From: Candidatus Dadabacteria bacterium | Lineage (GTDB): Bacteria > Desulfobacterota_D > UBA1144 > Nemesobacterales > UBA2774 | Assembly (NCBI GenBank): GCA_020027805.1 | Contig: JAHKKQ010000048.1 | Location: 1 to 12,353, forward strand | DNA length: 12,353 nucleotides | Direction of reading: 5' to 3' | Shown here: piece by piece, positions 5,864-12,353 of the stretch | How positions within the stretch are numbered: the stretch's first letter is position 1 | Layout of the letters: every line of letters begins with the position of its first letter | Program-made: the position numbers and the translations under genes | The notes under the pieces: generated by a model | What the model saw: the letters and a program-made list of their open reading frames with translations, nothing else | Database searches by the model: none | What the model was told of the DNA's origin: nothing

Positions 5864-5879
5864 TGGCACCATAATTGCT
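5864..5879 (+). promoter_or_regulatory. Sigma-54 (-24/-12) promoter of pcm
   Basis: TGGCAC (5864-5869), five bases, then TTGCT (5875-5879) matches the core of the sigma-54 consensus TGGCAC-N5-TTGCW at every fixed position. Predicted initiation is near 5891, about 60 nt before the TTG start codon at 5951, in the correct orientation and outside coding sequence. Ten fixed bases would be expected by chance far less than once on both strands of this window. Confidence 0.72.
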
Positions 5880-5950
5880 CATACATATTATTAGAGAGAA
5901 GGAGATTCCGAGTTAGTTACGTTATTATACGTCATTAAAGGAGCCGGGCT

Positions 5951-6673
5951 TTGGAGCTGGCATTAATAATAGTGCTGCTTTCGTCGTTCCTTCTCATAGC
6001 GGGAACGTTGAATCACTTCGACCCGGAGATGGTTTACAAACAAAGGCGGCTCGACATGGTCGAGGAGCAGATCGCCATGAGGGACGTAACGTCTCCCGAT
6101 GTGCTGAGGGCGATGGGGGCCGTGCCGAGGCACAAGTTCGTTCCCGAACACCTAGTAGACCTTGCCTACGCCGACACGCCTCTTCCCATAGGCATGGGAC
6201 AGACTATCTCACAGCCCTATATCGTCGCTTTCATGACGGAGCTCCTCGGCCCGGAGAAGGGTCAGAAGGTGCTGGAGATAGGCACGGGCTCGGGATACCA
6301 GGCTGCGGTCCTCGCCGAGACCGGCGCCGAGGTCTACACAGTGGAAATACTGGAGCCGCTCTCGCTTTTCGCGAGGAGCGTCATCAACGGGCTCGGTTAT
6401 TCGAACGTGCACTTCAAAACGGGGGACGGATACGCCGGGTGGGAGGAGCACGCCCCATACGACGGAATCATAGTGACCGCCGCCCCGGAGGAAATACCGG
6501 AGCCCTTAAAAGCCCAGCTCAGGGAAGGGGGCAGGATGGTGATACCCGTAGGGGACGACATGCAGGAGCTCCTCCTCCTCACGAAGAGGAAAGACGGGTT
6601 CGACGAGGAAAAGGTTGCCCCGGTGAGGTTCGTACCCATGACCGGAGAGGCCGAAAAGCACGTAAAAACATAG
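5951..6673 (+). CDS. pcm: Protein-L-isoaspartate O-methyltransferase with N-terminal membrane anchor or signal
   Basis: The product is 240 residues. The enzyme methylates isoaspartyl residues in aged proteins using S-adenosylmethionine, starting their repair. Motifs seen: GQTISQPYIVAFM (83-95, PCMT signature), VLEIGTGSGYQAAVLAE (107-123, nucleotide-binding motif I), DGIIVTAA (171-178) and RFVPMTG (226-232). Residues 2-20 (ELALIIVLLSSFLLIAGTL) are a hydrophobic segment not found in cytosolic Pcm, implying a signal peptide or inner-membrane anchor and a periplasmic site. It has no lipobox cysteine. The TTG start is well supported: AAAGGAG lies 7 nt upstream. Dropping the segment would require an in-frame start such as the ATG at codon 27, which lacks such a site. 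Supply of S-adenosylmethionine outside the cytoplasm would be a problem, so cytoplasm-facing anchoring is possible. Confidence 0.93.
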   Translation: MELALIIVLLSSFLLIAGTLNHFDPEMVYKQRRLDMVEEQIAMRDVTSPDVLRAMGAVPRHKFVPEHLVDLAYADTPLPIGMGQTISQPYIVAFMTELLGPEKGQKVLEIGTGSGYQAAVLAETGAEVYTVEILEPLSLFARSVINGLGYSNVHFKTGDGYAGWEEHAPYDGIIVTAAPEEIPEPLKAQLREGGRMVIPVGDDMQELLLLTKRKDGFDEEKVAPVRFVPMTGEAEKHVKT

Positions 6674-6991
6674 ACCAGGAAATAGAAGGCCCGGGGCCTG
6701 AGGGCAATGAATCAAACATGAACCCCCGATCCGAATAAATTGTGCATATACAACAGCAGTCTTAAGACCTTGAGAATTTTCCCGGAATTTCGGCGCGGCA
6801 CGTATCCCGTAAACCGATAAGCCCGATAGGCCGGAATATCCCCCTGTTTTTTTTCAGAACCATTCAGCCGGAAGAGCCGTATAATTCCAGTTAAGGCCCG
6901 TTTGCGGACGGCCGCCGGTATGCGTGTATCCAATGATCCACGCACAGGCCGGACTGATTCGATAAGACTCCGTTCGGTGAAGAAATAGACA
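6674..6991. other. Intergenic region between pcm and the first cyclase
   Basis: This 318-bp gap shows no gene. It contains a perfect palindrome AGGCCCGGGGCCT (6687-6699) just after the pcm stop, which could be the stem of a terminator but has no T-tract. A second palindrome, GTCTTAAGAC, lies at 6759-6768. A lone TATAAT at 6880-6885 without a good -35 could start the cyclase transcript about 100 nt upstream of its ATG. TGCGTG/CACGCA arms at 6921-6944 lie in that leader. Confidence 0.45.
6921..6944 (+). repeat. 6-bp dyad in the leader of the first cyclase gene
   Basis: TGCGTG and CACGCA flank 12 bases, about 50 bp upstream of the ATG at 6992. It may be an operator or an mRNA hairpin. It resembles no riboswitch core apart from a chance CACGCACAGG. 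Confidence 0.3.
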
Positions 6992-7933
6992 ATGCTGACT
7001 AAAGAGAACGCAGCCAGGAGTAATTTAAAGAAGCTTTCCCCCAATGCGGTCCAGTCCGTGCTGGATTCCCTCACGGAGAATCTGGCCGTGCTCAACGTCA
7101 GGGGTATGATAGTCTCCGTAAACAGCGCATGGTTGAACTTCCCCGCCGAGAACGGAGGGATGGCGCTCGACCGCGCGGCGGTCGGAGAGAATTATACGAG
7201 GGCGTTCAGGGACGCGTTCGGCAGGGAAGCGAAATTCGTCCGGGCGGGCCGGGCTATCAGCTCGGTACTCATGGGCGGGAGGGGGAGGTACTCGACCGAG
7301 TACCCGTGCGACCTCCCCGGCGGAAGAAGCTGGTTCAGGCTCACCGTGACCGCCCTTAAGAACGGCAAGACCACGACGGGCGCGGTGGTCTCACACTCGG
7401 ACATAACGCGGAGGAGGCTCGCCGAGCTCGAAACCAGGAGGCTAGCCGTCATAGACCCCATGACCGGGGTACTCAACAGGAAGGCGGGGCTCGCTTACAT
7501 ACGTGACCGGATAAAGATCGCGAAGCGACGTAAACAGAGCCTCACGGTATGCTACATAGACCTCGACAACCTGAAATACGTCAACGACAACTACGGGCAC
7601 AGAGAGGGGGACAAGACGATCCGCTCCGCGGCGAAGCTCATGAAGAACGCGCTCCGTGAAACGGACGCGATATGCAGGCTGGGGGGGGACGAGATCCTGC
7701 TCGTGCTCCCGGATACGACTATAGACCAGAGTATTCATGTGCTCGAGCGCCTGGCAGAGCTGGTAGCGCGGCGAAACGATAAAGCGCGCATACCCTGGAA
7801 GCTCGAATACAGCTACGGCCTTGCCGAGCACTCACCGGGCGGGAAGCATACAGCCGAAGAGCTCGTGGACACAGCCGACAGGAACATGTACAAGATGAAG
7901 ATGTCGAAGAAGCATAAGAAGGGGGTAAATTAG
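6992..7933 (+). CDS. PAS-GGDEF diguanylate cyclase 1
   Basis: The product is 313 residues, has no membrane segment, and should make c-di-GMP from two GTP. A PAS-type sensor covers about residues 18-145 and ends in the PAC-like HSDITRRRLAELE (135-147). The GGDEF domain follows (about 148-308): DPMTGVLNRKAG (155-166), metal-binding region YIDLDNLKYVND (188-199) and signature GGDEI (231-235). The final F of GGDEF is I, a substitution tolerated in active enzymes of the family. An RxxD product-inhibition site (RETD, 222-225) lies five residues before the signature. An 8-base G run (7681-7688) encodes the signature glycines. The ribosome-binding site is weak. The next gene is a paralogue in the same direction, 259 bp downstream. 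Confidence 0.93.
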   Translation: MLTKENAARSNLKKLSPNAVQSVLDSLTENLAVLNVRGMIVSVNSAWLNFPAENGGMALDRAAVGENYTRAFRDAFGREAKFVRAGRAISSVLMGGRGRYSTEYPCDLPGGRSWFRLTVTALKNGKTTTGAVVSHSDITRRRLAELETRRLAVIDPMTGVLNRKAGLAYIRDRIKIAKRRKQSLTVCYIDLDNLKYVNDNYGHREGDKTIRSAAKLMKNALRETDAICRLGGDEILLVLPDTTIDQSIHVLERLAELVARRNDKARIPWKLEYSYGLAEHSPGGKHTAEELVDTADRNMYKMKMSKKHKKGVN

Positions 7934-8192
7934 CCGCATTACGGTTAAACCGGGGGCTTTCCTGTCACCCGGCCCGAAACCCGGGAATACAGACCGGCCG
8001 TCCCGCCATAGTCCTTCTCTTCTTAATCGCGGGAGAGACCGCCGGCGGGGATGTATTTTGAGAACCGGCGGGCTCGCGCGGAAGCTTATGCAGAACCGGC
8101 AAAAACAATCGCAATAATATTGATAGAGGGTCATCCGAAGAGCCCGCGGCCAGCGTAGATATAGTTAAGACTCAGGCCGTGTAAAGAAAATA

Positions 8193-9233
8193 ATGCTCAA
8201 TATGACCATGCTCGACGGATTAACGAACAAAATAATTAACGGAATCGTATATCAGGATATGATGAAGAAAGAACGGAATAAGCACGAGGTATTAGGCAAG
8301 GCGCAGTTCGATACGGTGCTCGCGGTACTCGACTCCCTCCCAGAACACATCGGGGTGCTCGACAGCTCCGGGGTGCTTGTGGCGGCCAACCGCTCGTGGC
8401 TTGGCCACGGCGGGAAAAACGGCGGCGGAGCCGCGGAGAGACCGGAGCCCGGGATCAATTACCTGAGGATGCTGAAGAAGCATTCCGCCGACAACGATAA
8501 GGCGGGACGGCTATGGAAGAATATCGTGTCGGTGCTCGGAGGGAAAAGGGACAGGTTCACGATGGAGTACCCTTCCCACGCCGGCCGCGACAGGAAATGG
8601 TTCCTCCTCTCCGTCACACCCATGAAATCAGGCAGTCAAGTAACGGGAGCTGTAATCTCTCATACGGACATCACGAGGAGGAAGCTGGCCGAGCTCGAAA
8701 CGAAGAGGTTCTCGCTCACTGACCCCATGACGGGGATACTCAACAGAAAGGCCGGCATCGAGTCCGTGCACAGGCAGATGAAGTACTGCGGGAGGCACGG
8801 GTGCAGCTTCACGGTCTGCTACATCGACCTCGACAACCTGAAGAGCGTCAACGACAGCTTCGGACACAAGGAGGGGGACAGGGTCATAATAACCCTGGTC
8901 AACCTGCTGAGGAGCGCGCTCAGGGAATCCGACGTAATGTGCAGGCTCGGGGGGGACGAGATACTCCTCATACTTCAGGAAACCACCCTCGAGGGGAGCG
9001 GAACGGTGATGAAGAGGATCCTGGACTCGGTAGACGCCCGGAACGAGAGGAGCTCCAAGCCCTACAGGATAGAGTTAAGCTACGGCCTGGCCGAATACAA
9101 TCTCGGGAGCGGACTCACCCCGGACGAGCTCCTGGACATAGCCGACAGGAACATGTACAAGATGAAATCCGCCAAGAAAACCGGGAAAGGCGGGAATTAT
9201 CTTAAACGGCAGCAAACTACCCGACCGGCGTGA
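8193..9233 (+). CDS. PAS-GGDEF diguanylate cyclase 2
   Basis: The product is 346 residues and is a clear paralogue of the upstream cyclase: same domain order and near-identical blocks such as CYIDLDNLK, CRLGGDEIL and ADRNMYKMK. A PAS sensor covers about 40-167, with SHTDITRRKLAELE at 156-169. The GGDEF domain covers about 170-335, with DPMTGILNRKAG at 177-188, GGDEI at 253-257 and an RxxD inhibition site RESD at 244-247. It has an extra N-terminus of about 25 residues and a short basic tail. The start is uncertain: the ATG codons at 8193, 8202 and 8208 all lack a strong ribosome-binding site, and the ATG pair at 8259-8264 is also possible. The PAS halves differ more than the catalytic halves, so the two may sense different signals. 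Confidence 0.92.
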   Translation: MLNMTMLDGLTNKIINGIVYQDMMKKERNKHEVLGKAQFDTVLAVLDSLPEHIGVLDSSGVLVAANRSWLGHGGKNGGGAAERPEPGINYLRMLKKHSADNDKAGRLWKNIVSVLGGKRDRFTMEYPSHAGRDRKWFLLSVTPMKSGSQVTGAVISHTDITRRKLAELETKRFSLTDPMTGILNRKAGIESVHRQMKYCGRHGCSFTVCYIDLDNLKSVNDSFGHKEGDRVIITLVNLLRSALRESDVMCRLGGDEILLILQETTLEGSGTVMKRILDSVDARNERSSKPYRIELSYGLAEYNLGSGLTPDELLDIADRNMYKMKSAKKTGKGGNYLKRQQTTRPA

Positions 9234-9313
9234 GACCGGGCTCGAAACTCTTATTGCCCAAAGATTTATTCCCCGAATAATTCAAAGTGAAATCATTATG
9301 AATATAATCTGCG

Positions 9314-9360
9314 CCCTTCGACCCTTCGACAAGCTCAGGACAGGCTCCCGCTCAGGACTA
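9314..9360. repeat. CCCTTCGACAAGCTCAGGA-type interspersed repeat
   Basis: The core CCCTTCGACAAGCTCAGGA (9322-9340) is a sequence I recognise as a very common intergenic repeat in environmental bacterial genomes. A partial echo (CCCTTCG) precedes it and a second CTCAGGACTAACGGG follows. It lies between the second cyclase and the palindromic repeat. The identification is from memory only. Confidence 0.55.
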
Positions 9361-9379
9361 ACGGGTCGGGCTACGGTTG

Positions 9380-9432
9380 CTGGCAAGGCAGAGGAGCTCC
9401 GGTAGAATCGTATATGAGCACACATTGTGTGC
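9380..9432. repeat. Palindromic dispersed repeat, copy 2
   Basis: This is the second copy of the repeat at 588-635. It ends in the identical near-palindrome GCACACATTGTGTGC (9418-9432). Its last base is also the last base of the minus-strand stop codon of the ppc remnant, so the two elements abut exactly. Confidence 0.65.
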
Positions 9433-9548
9433 TAGCCGGTGTTTTTGAGTCCGGCTGATATGCCGTTAATGCTGAGCTTTATGTCGCCGGTGAGGGCGGC
9501 CTTTTCTTCGGGCGTGAAATCGCCCTTGTAGAGCCGCCTGAGTAAACC
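9432..9548 (-). pseudogene. ppc: Displaced copy of the ppc 3' end (last 38 codons plus stop)
   Basis: The minus strand encodes GLLRRLYKGDFTPEEKAALT and, after one differing residue, IKLSINGISAGLKNTG followed by TAG. This equals the C-terminus of the phosphoenolpyruvate carboxylase at 10704 except for one Asp/Asn change. At DNA level 99 of 117 positions match with no gaps, and a 33-bp run is identical (9486-9518 with 10758-10790). Homology stops abruptly at 9548. Upstream, the open frame continues to 9776 only through repeat-derived, non-coding-looking sequence. The silent nature of nearly all differences shows that both copies diverged while under selection as real ppc ends. Confidence 0.85.
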
Positions 9549-9619
9549 CTTCAAAGCGGAGATATTGCTCGAAACGCTCGACAAGATACTCCATGAGACT
9601 GAAAAAAACAAAGACAAGG

Positions 9620-9682
9620 TAACACCACCCATCCCTGCCCTCCCCCCTTGATAATGGGAAGGAAATAATTCTAAGGACGAAC
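9620..9682. repeat. C-rich/G-rich hairpin repeat, copy 2
   Basis: This is a diverged second copy of the block at 486-549: a CCCTCCCC arm, then GATAATGGGAAGG, ATAAT and GGACGAAC. It lies inside the putative insertion, downstream of the acetyltransferase gene, where its hairpin could act as a transcription or mRNA end. Confidence 0.55.
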
Positions 9683-9772
9683 ACAAACAGATATATGAGT
9701 GCGTAACCCGTTCATACTCCGACAAGCAGGACGAACGGGTAAAGAGACAGAAACCAGACTCTGAGCCCGAAC

Positions 9773-10675
9773 TCAATACAACACGGACGGCATCCAGATT
9801 TCGTCGGGCGGGTCATAGTGCCCTAAAGACATAAGGTTCATTACCTTTACGGCCCTGTATCCGCGTTTCAATGATTCGCGGTAGAAGCAAGCTTCGCTGA
9901 GCGGGCAGAAAAATTTAGCTAAATGAGGCGTATTGCGCGATGCTTCGTCAATCAGGACGAAAGCATCTTCTTCCGTCCGGGCTACTCCGTGCCCTAGGAA
10001 TCCAGGTATGAGGTATCCTGTCATAGTTCCTTCACGCTCGGTCACCACAGGCGGGAATCCGTATTTCATAGCGGCTGCTATTTCATTACGCCTGCTCACC
10101 TTGTAAATGCCCCGGCACAGGCCGTCCATAGCCTCTATGTCCGATTCCGTAGCCGGGCGCACGCCACCCCGCGAGATTGTACGACCCGATGAAGCGTCCA
10201 TAAGAGCCACGCCCGCCTTGACATCGAACCCAAGGGACGCGTAAAGGGAAAGGGAAGACATGTTAAAAGAATCCTGGAGTAGCCTAATCTGCTTAATACC
10301 GTTTCTCTCCGCATAATTGATAACATCTTGCATCAAGGCTCTGCCTATGCCGCGTGTCTGAGTGGAAGGATCGATCGTAATCGGACCCACACCTGCAACG
10401 GGATCGGAAAGCGATAGGAAATTCGATCCTGCGGGCCTGCCGTCTACGAGAGCTGCAACTCCGTAGATGTCGTCGCGATTTACAAATAACCCGATCACGT
10501 TAACCGCTAACTCCTGCGTCGGGAAATCCCTAGGGAAGTTATGACGGTCATGGATTCCCTTGAAAGCTTCAAAACATATTCTCCCGAGCTCCTCTACATG
10601 CTCGGATCCTGCAGGTATGAGAACGGGTTCCGATGAACCTTTTCGCCGTTCCGTGTCGGTTTTTTCTCCTTTCAT
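9773..10675 (-). CDS. Tandem-GNAT N-acetyltransferase
   Basis: The product is 300 residues. The first GNAT domain spans about 17-157. It has the acetyl-CoA motif A VGPITIDPSTQTRGIGRALM (96-115), whose QTRGIG loop fits Q/RxxGxG/A, and the motif-B-like stretch SLSLYASLGFDV (141-152). A second, degenerate GNAT-like half starts at GVRPATESDIEAM (171-183) and runs to the end without a clear acetyl-CoA loop. The acetyl acceptor is unknown. The start has GGGGGTG about 9 nt upstream. It lies 28 bp after the ppc stop, so it could be co-transcribed with ppc. Its codons are markedly less GC-biased and more mixed than those of its neighbours, in line with foreign origin and its position between the two ppc ends. 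Confidence 0.88.
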   Translation of the reverse strand: MKGEKTDTERRKGSSEPVLIPAGSEHVEELGRICFEAFKGIHDRHNFPRDFPTQELAVNVIGLFVNRDDIYGVAALVDGRPAGSNFLSLSDPVAGVGPITIDPSTQTRGIGRALMQDVINYAERNGIKQIRLLQDSFNMSSLSLYASLGFDVKAGVALMDASSGRTISRGGVRPATESDIEAMDGLCRGIYKVSRRNEIAAAMKYGFPPVVTEREGTMTGYLIPGFLGHGVARTEEDAFVLIDEASRNTPHLAKFFCPLSEACFYRESLKRGYRAVKVMNLMSLGHYDPPDEIWMPSVLY

Positions 10676-10703
10676 TGGCTTGCACCCCCTTTCCAGATTA
10701 GCG

Positions 10704-10820
10704 TCATCCGGTATTCTTCAAACCGGCTGAGATGCCGTTTATGCTGAGCTTTATGTTGCCGGTGAGGGCGGCCTTTTCTTCGGGCGTGAAGTCTCCCTTG
10801 TAGAGCCTACGCAGTAACCC
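10704..10820 (-). repeat. Direct-repeat copy joined to the intact ppc gene
   Basis: This is the 3' end of ppc, matching 9432-9548 at 99 of 117 positions without gaps. The stop here is TGA, against TAG in the other copy. It would be one attachment-site half if the insertion model holds. Confidence 0.8.
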
Positions 10821-12353
10821 AACCTGTATGTAGCTGAGCGAATCGATGTACGGGTTCCGAAGCTCGATGGACTTCTGGAGGAAGGGGTTGTTGTCGAGTA
10901 TCCGCTTCTGGCGCGTAATTTTGAGAATCACCTTTGACGTGAGATCGTATTCATCCCTTACCCTCGCGAATATCCTCTTCCCGACCTCTCTCGGGTTTAC
11001 GAGGAACGAGTATTCGAGCGCAATCCACATGTCCGCCCGGCTGAGGGTCATCTGAATATTGTCCATGTGCGATCTGAAGAACCTCCATCCGGCGTACATC
11101 TCGCGGAGAAGCGTGAGGTTCCTGCGGGGGTTCTTGCGTATGAAGGAATCGAGCGCCGTGCCCACTGAATAAAAACCCGTGATCAGGTGGCGGTTCTGGG
11201 TCCAGCTGAAGACCCATGGTATGGCGCGGAGGTCTTCTATGCGCCTTGACCTTTTTCTCCTTGCCGGACGCGAGCCAATGCCCATCTGCTGTATCACTGA
11301 AATGGGCGTCGACATCTCGAAGTATGTATAGAAATCCGGGTCTTCGTACACGAGCGCCCTCCACGCGTCCCTGGCGTCAGACGCTATCCCGTCCATCGCC
11401 TCCTCCCACTCGGGCTTCACGCGCTCGCCCGTGAGGCTCGTGAGCAAGACCGAAGATATGACGAGCTCCAGATTATCCTCTGCTATCTCGGGGTGGGAGT
11501 AGTTGCTGTATATGACCTCCCCCTGCTCGGTTATCTTGATCGCGCCCTCGACAGTCCCCGCGGGCCGGGCGAGTATGGCTTGATTTGTCGGCCCCCCTCC
11601 CCTGCTCACCGTGCCGCCCCTGCCGTGGAAAAACTTGTTCCTTATCCCGAACGAGTCCGAGACCGCTTTTAGCGACTTCTGGGCCTTGTGTATCTCCCAC
11701 CCGGAGCATAGAATCCCGCCGTCCTTGCCGCTGTCGGAGTAGCCGATCATTATCTCGGACACGTCGCCCCTCGCCCTGATGTGCTCCCTGTAGACGGGGT
11801 TCGAGAAGAGCTCCGTCATTATGCCGGGCGCATGCCTGAAATCCTCTATCGTCTCGAAGAGGGGGACTACGTTGAGACGGCTCGTGACAGTACCCATGTC
11901 CGACTGGTAGAGTCCCGACTCCTTCGCGAGGAGCAGCACCTCCATGACGTTGGCGGCGCTCGTGGTCATGCTTATCACGTATGTGTCTATGCACTCCGGG
12001 CTTATCTCGTTAAGGCACTCTCTGATAGTCCCGAACGTACGGAGGAGCTCTTTAGTCTCATCCGATAACGGGAGCCAGTCGGGCACGAGGGGGCGCGGGT
12101 TCCGTATCTCGGCCGTGAGCCAGGAGAGCTTCTCCCGCCCGCTCTTCCGTCCATAGGACGGGAGGCCCAGGCGCTCGGTTATCTCCGTGACCGCGCTCTC
12201 GTGGACGGCGCTGTTCTGGCGGACGTCGAGCTTTGCCATGTGGAACCCGAAGACCTCGACCTGCCTGATAAGCTCTTTCAGAATGGAGTCGGCAACGTGT
12301 CCGCCTTTATTCTCTCTGAGGCTCCTGTCGATAATGTAGAGGTCGCGGAGCAG
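10704..12353 (-). CDS. ppc: Phosphoenolpyruvate carboxylase, C-terminal part
   Basis: The visible 549 codons run open to the window edge, and the N-terminal third of the roughly 900-residue enzyme is missing. The reading frame continues upstream of the ATG at 12239 with family-like sequence (VEVFGFHMAKLDVRQ), so that ATG is internal. The enzyme carboxylates phosphoenolpyruvate to oxaloacetate to refill the TCA cycle. Motifs, numbered in the visible fragment: IMIGYSDSGKDGG (201-213), the catalytic FHGRGGTVSRGGGPTNQAIL (242-261), ITEQGEVI (274-281), the RAIPWVFSWTQNRHLITGFY block (376-395) and the C-terminal NGISAGLKNTG, which is the end conserved across the family. Its last 38 codons are duplicated at 9432-9548. 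Confidence 0.97.
   Translation of the reverse strand: MLRDLYIIDRSLRENKGGHVADSILKELIRQVEVFGFHMAKLDVRQNSAVHESAVTEITERLGLPSYGRKSGREKLSWLTAEIRNPRPLVPDWLPLSDETKELLRTFGTIRECLNEISPECIDTYVISMTTSAANVMEVLLLAKESGLYQSDMGTVTSRLNVVPLFETIEDFRHAPGIMTELFSNPVYREHIRARGDVSEIMIGYSDSGKDGGILCSGWEIHKAQKSLKAVSDSFGIRNKFFHGRGGTVSRGGGPTNQAILARPAGTVEGAIKITEQGEVIYSNYSHPEIAEDNLELVISSVLLTSLTGERVKPEWEEAMDGIASDARDAWRALVYEDPDFYTYFEMSTPISVIQQMGIGSRPARRKRSRRIEDLRAIPWVFSWTQNRHLITGFYSVGTALDSFIRKNPRRNLTLLREMYAGWRFFRSHMDNIQMTLSRADMWIALEYSFLVNPREVGKRIFARVRDEYDLTSKVILKITRQKRILDNNPFLQKSIELRNPYIDSLSYIQVGLLRRLYKGDFTPEEKAALTGNIKLSINGISAGLKNTG

Larger units (their letters stand above)
5563..5950. other. Divergent intergenic region between mat and pcm
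   Basis: This 388-bp gap holds no gene. Besides the mat-side hairpin and the pcm-side sigma-54 site, both listed separately, I see only AT-rich stretches (5730-5780, 5880-5940) and a small GCG-AAAA-CGC motif near 5715. No second strong promoter was found on either strand. Confidence 0.5.
9432..10820. mobile_element. Putative small island inserted at the 3' end of ppc
   Basis: The 117-bp direct repeats (9432-9548 and 10704-10820) flank one complete gene, the GNAT acetyltransferase, and a 224-bp non-coding stretch. The repeat joined to the ppc body keeps that gene intact, and the other is the displaced end. This is the pattern left by elements that integrate into gene ends and rebuild them. 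No integrase or transposase is present in the 1.4 kb. It may be a remnant, an element moved in trans, or the result of homologous recombination with a foreign ppc segment. Confidence 0.45.

Noticed and set aside
6939..6948. CACGCACAGG as part of a c-di-GMP (GEMM) riboswitch in front of a cyclase
   Set aside because: The bases after the match do not follow the riboswitch: the GCAAA, GGGACGCAAAGCC and receptor stem sequences are absent.
9432..9776. 114-codon open frame as a real gene
   Set aside because: Only its last 38 codons resemble a protein, the ppc end. The upstream part is repeat-derived, and its TTG start overlaps the acetyltransferase stop without a ribosome-binding site.
10704..12239. 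Complete 511-residue PEPC starting at the ATG at 12239
   Set aside because: The frame continues upstream to the window edge with conserved PEPC sequence, so the ATG is internal.

Overview
This window looks like a chromosomal stretch of a GC-rich, Gram-negative-type bacterium. The evidence is well-formed Shine-Dalgarno sites, PAS-GGDEF diguanylate cyclases, two sequences with the exact layout of sigma-54 (-24/-12) promoters, and a bacterial-type phosphoenolpyruvate carboxylase (PEPC). AGG (Arg) and ATA (Ile) codons are favoured throughout, and the S-adenosylmethionine synthetase is the archaeal type. Together with the small interspersed repeats, this suggests a deep-branching lineage of the Desulfobacterota/Nitrospirota or candidate-phylum kind. 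That placement is an inference from composition and gene content and was not tested.

Layout. 1-222 (-): 5' part of a carboxymuconolactone-decarboxylase/AhpD-like gene. 223-695: repeat-rich intergenic DNA. 696-1112 (+): small membrane protein. 1218-1937 (-): flavodiiron-type metallo-beta-lactamase-fold protein without a flavodoxin domain. 2282-2632 (-): glycine-rich RRM RNA-binding protein. 2845-3393 (-): orphan protein with a HicB-like N-terminus. 3634-4059 (+): twin-CBS protein behind a sigma-54-type promoter. 4109-4372 (+): 87-residue conserved small protein behind a promoter that would give an almost leaderless mRNA. 4381-5562 (-): archaeal-type methionine adenosyltransferase. 5951-6673 (+): membrane-anchored or exported isoaspartyl methyltransferase behind a second sigma-54-type promoter. 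6992-7933 and 8193-9233 (+): two paralogous PAS-GGDEF cyclases. 9234-9431: repeats. 9432-9548 (-): displaced copy of the 3' end of ppc. 9773-10675 (-): tandem-GNAT acetyltransferase. 10704-12353 (-): C-terminal part of ppc, running off the window.

Functional links. The region is mostly housekeeping and signalling genes in single-gene units rather than one pathway. Methionine adenosyltransferase supplies S-adenosylmethionine, and the divergently transcribed isoaspartyl methyltransferase consumes it. The two cyclases form a small c-di-GMP module with apparently intact product-inhibition sites. The sigma-54 sites suggest that the CBS and pcm genes answer to an enhancer-binding regulator.

The most unusual structure is at 9432-10820. 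The last 38 codons and the stop of ppc occur twice in the same orientation, 1272 bp apart and about 85% identical, with almost all differences silent. The acetyltransferase gene sits between the copies and its codon use differs from its neighbours. This is the footprint expected when DNA inserts at the 3' end of a gene and rebuilds that end, but no integrase is visible. The outer copy's stop codon directly abuts a palindromic repeat that also occurs at 588-635.
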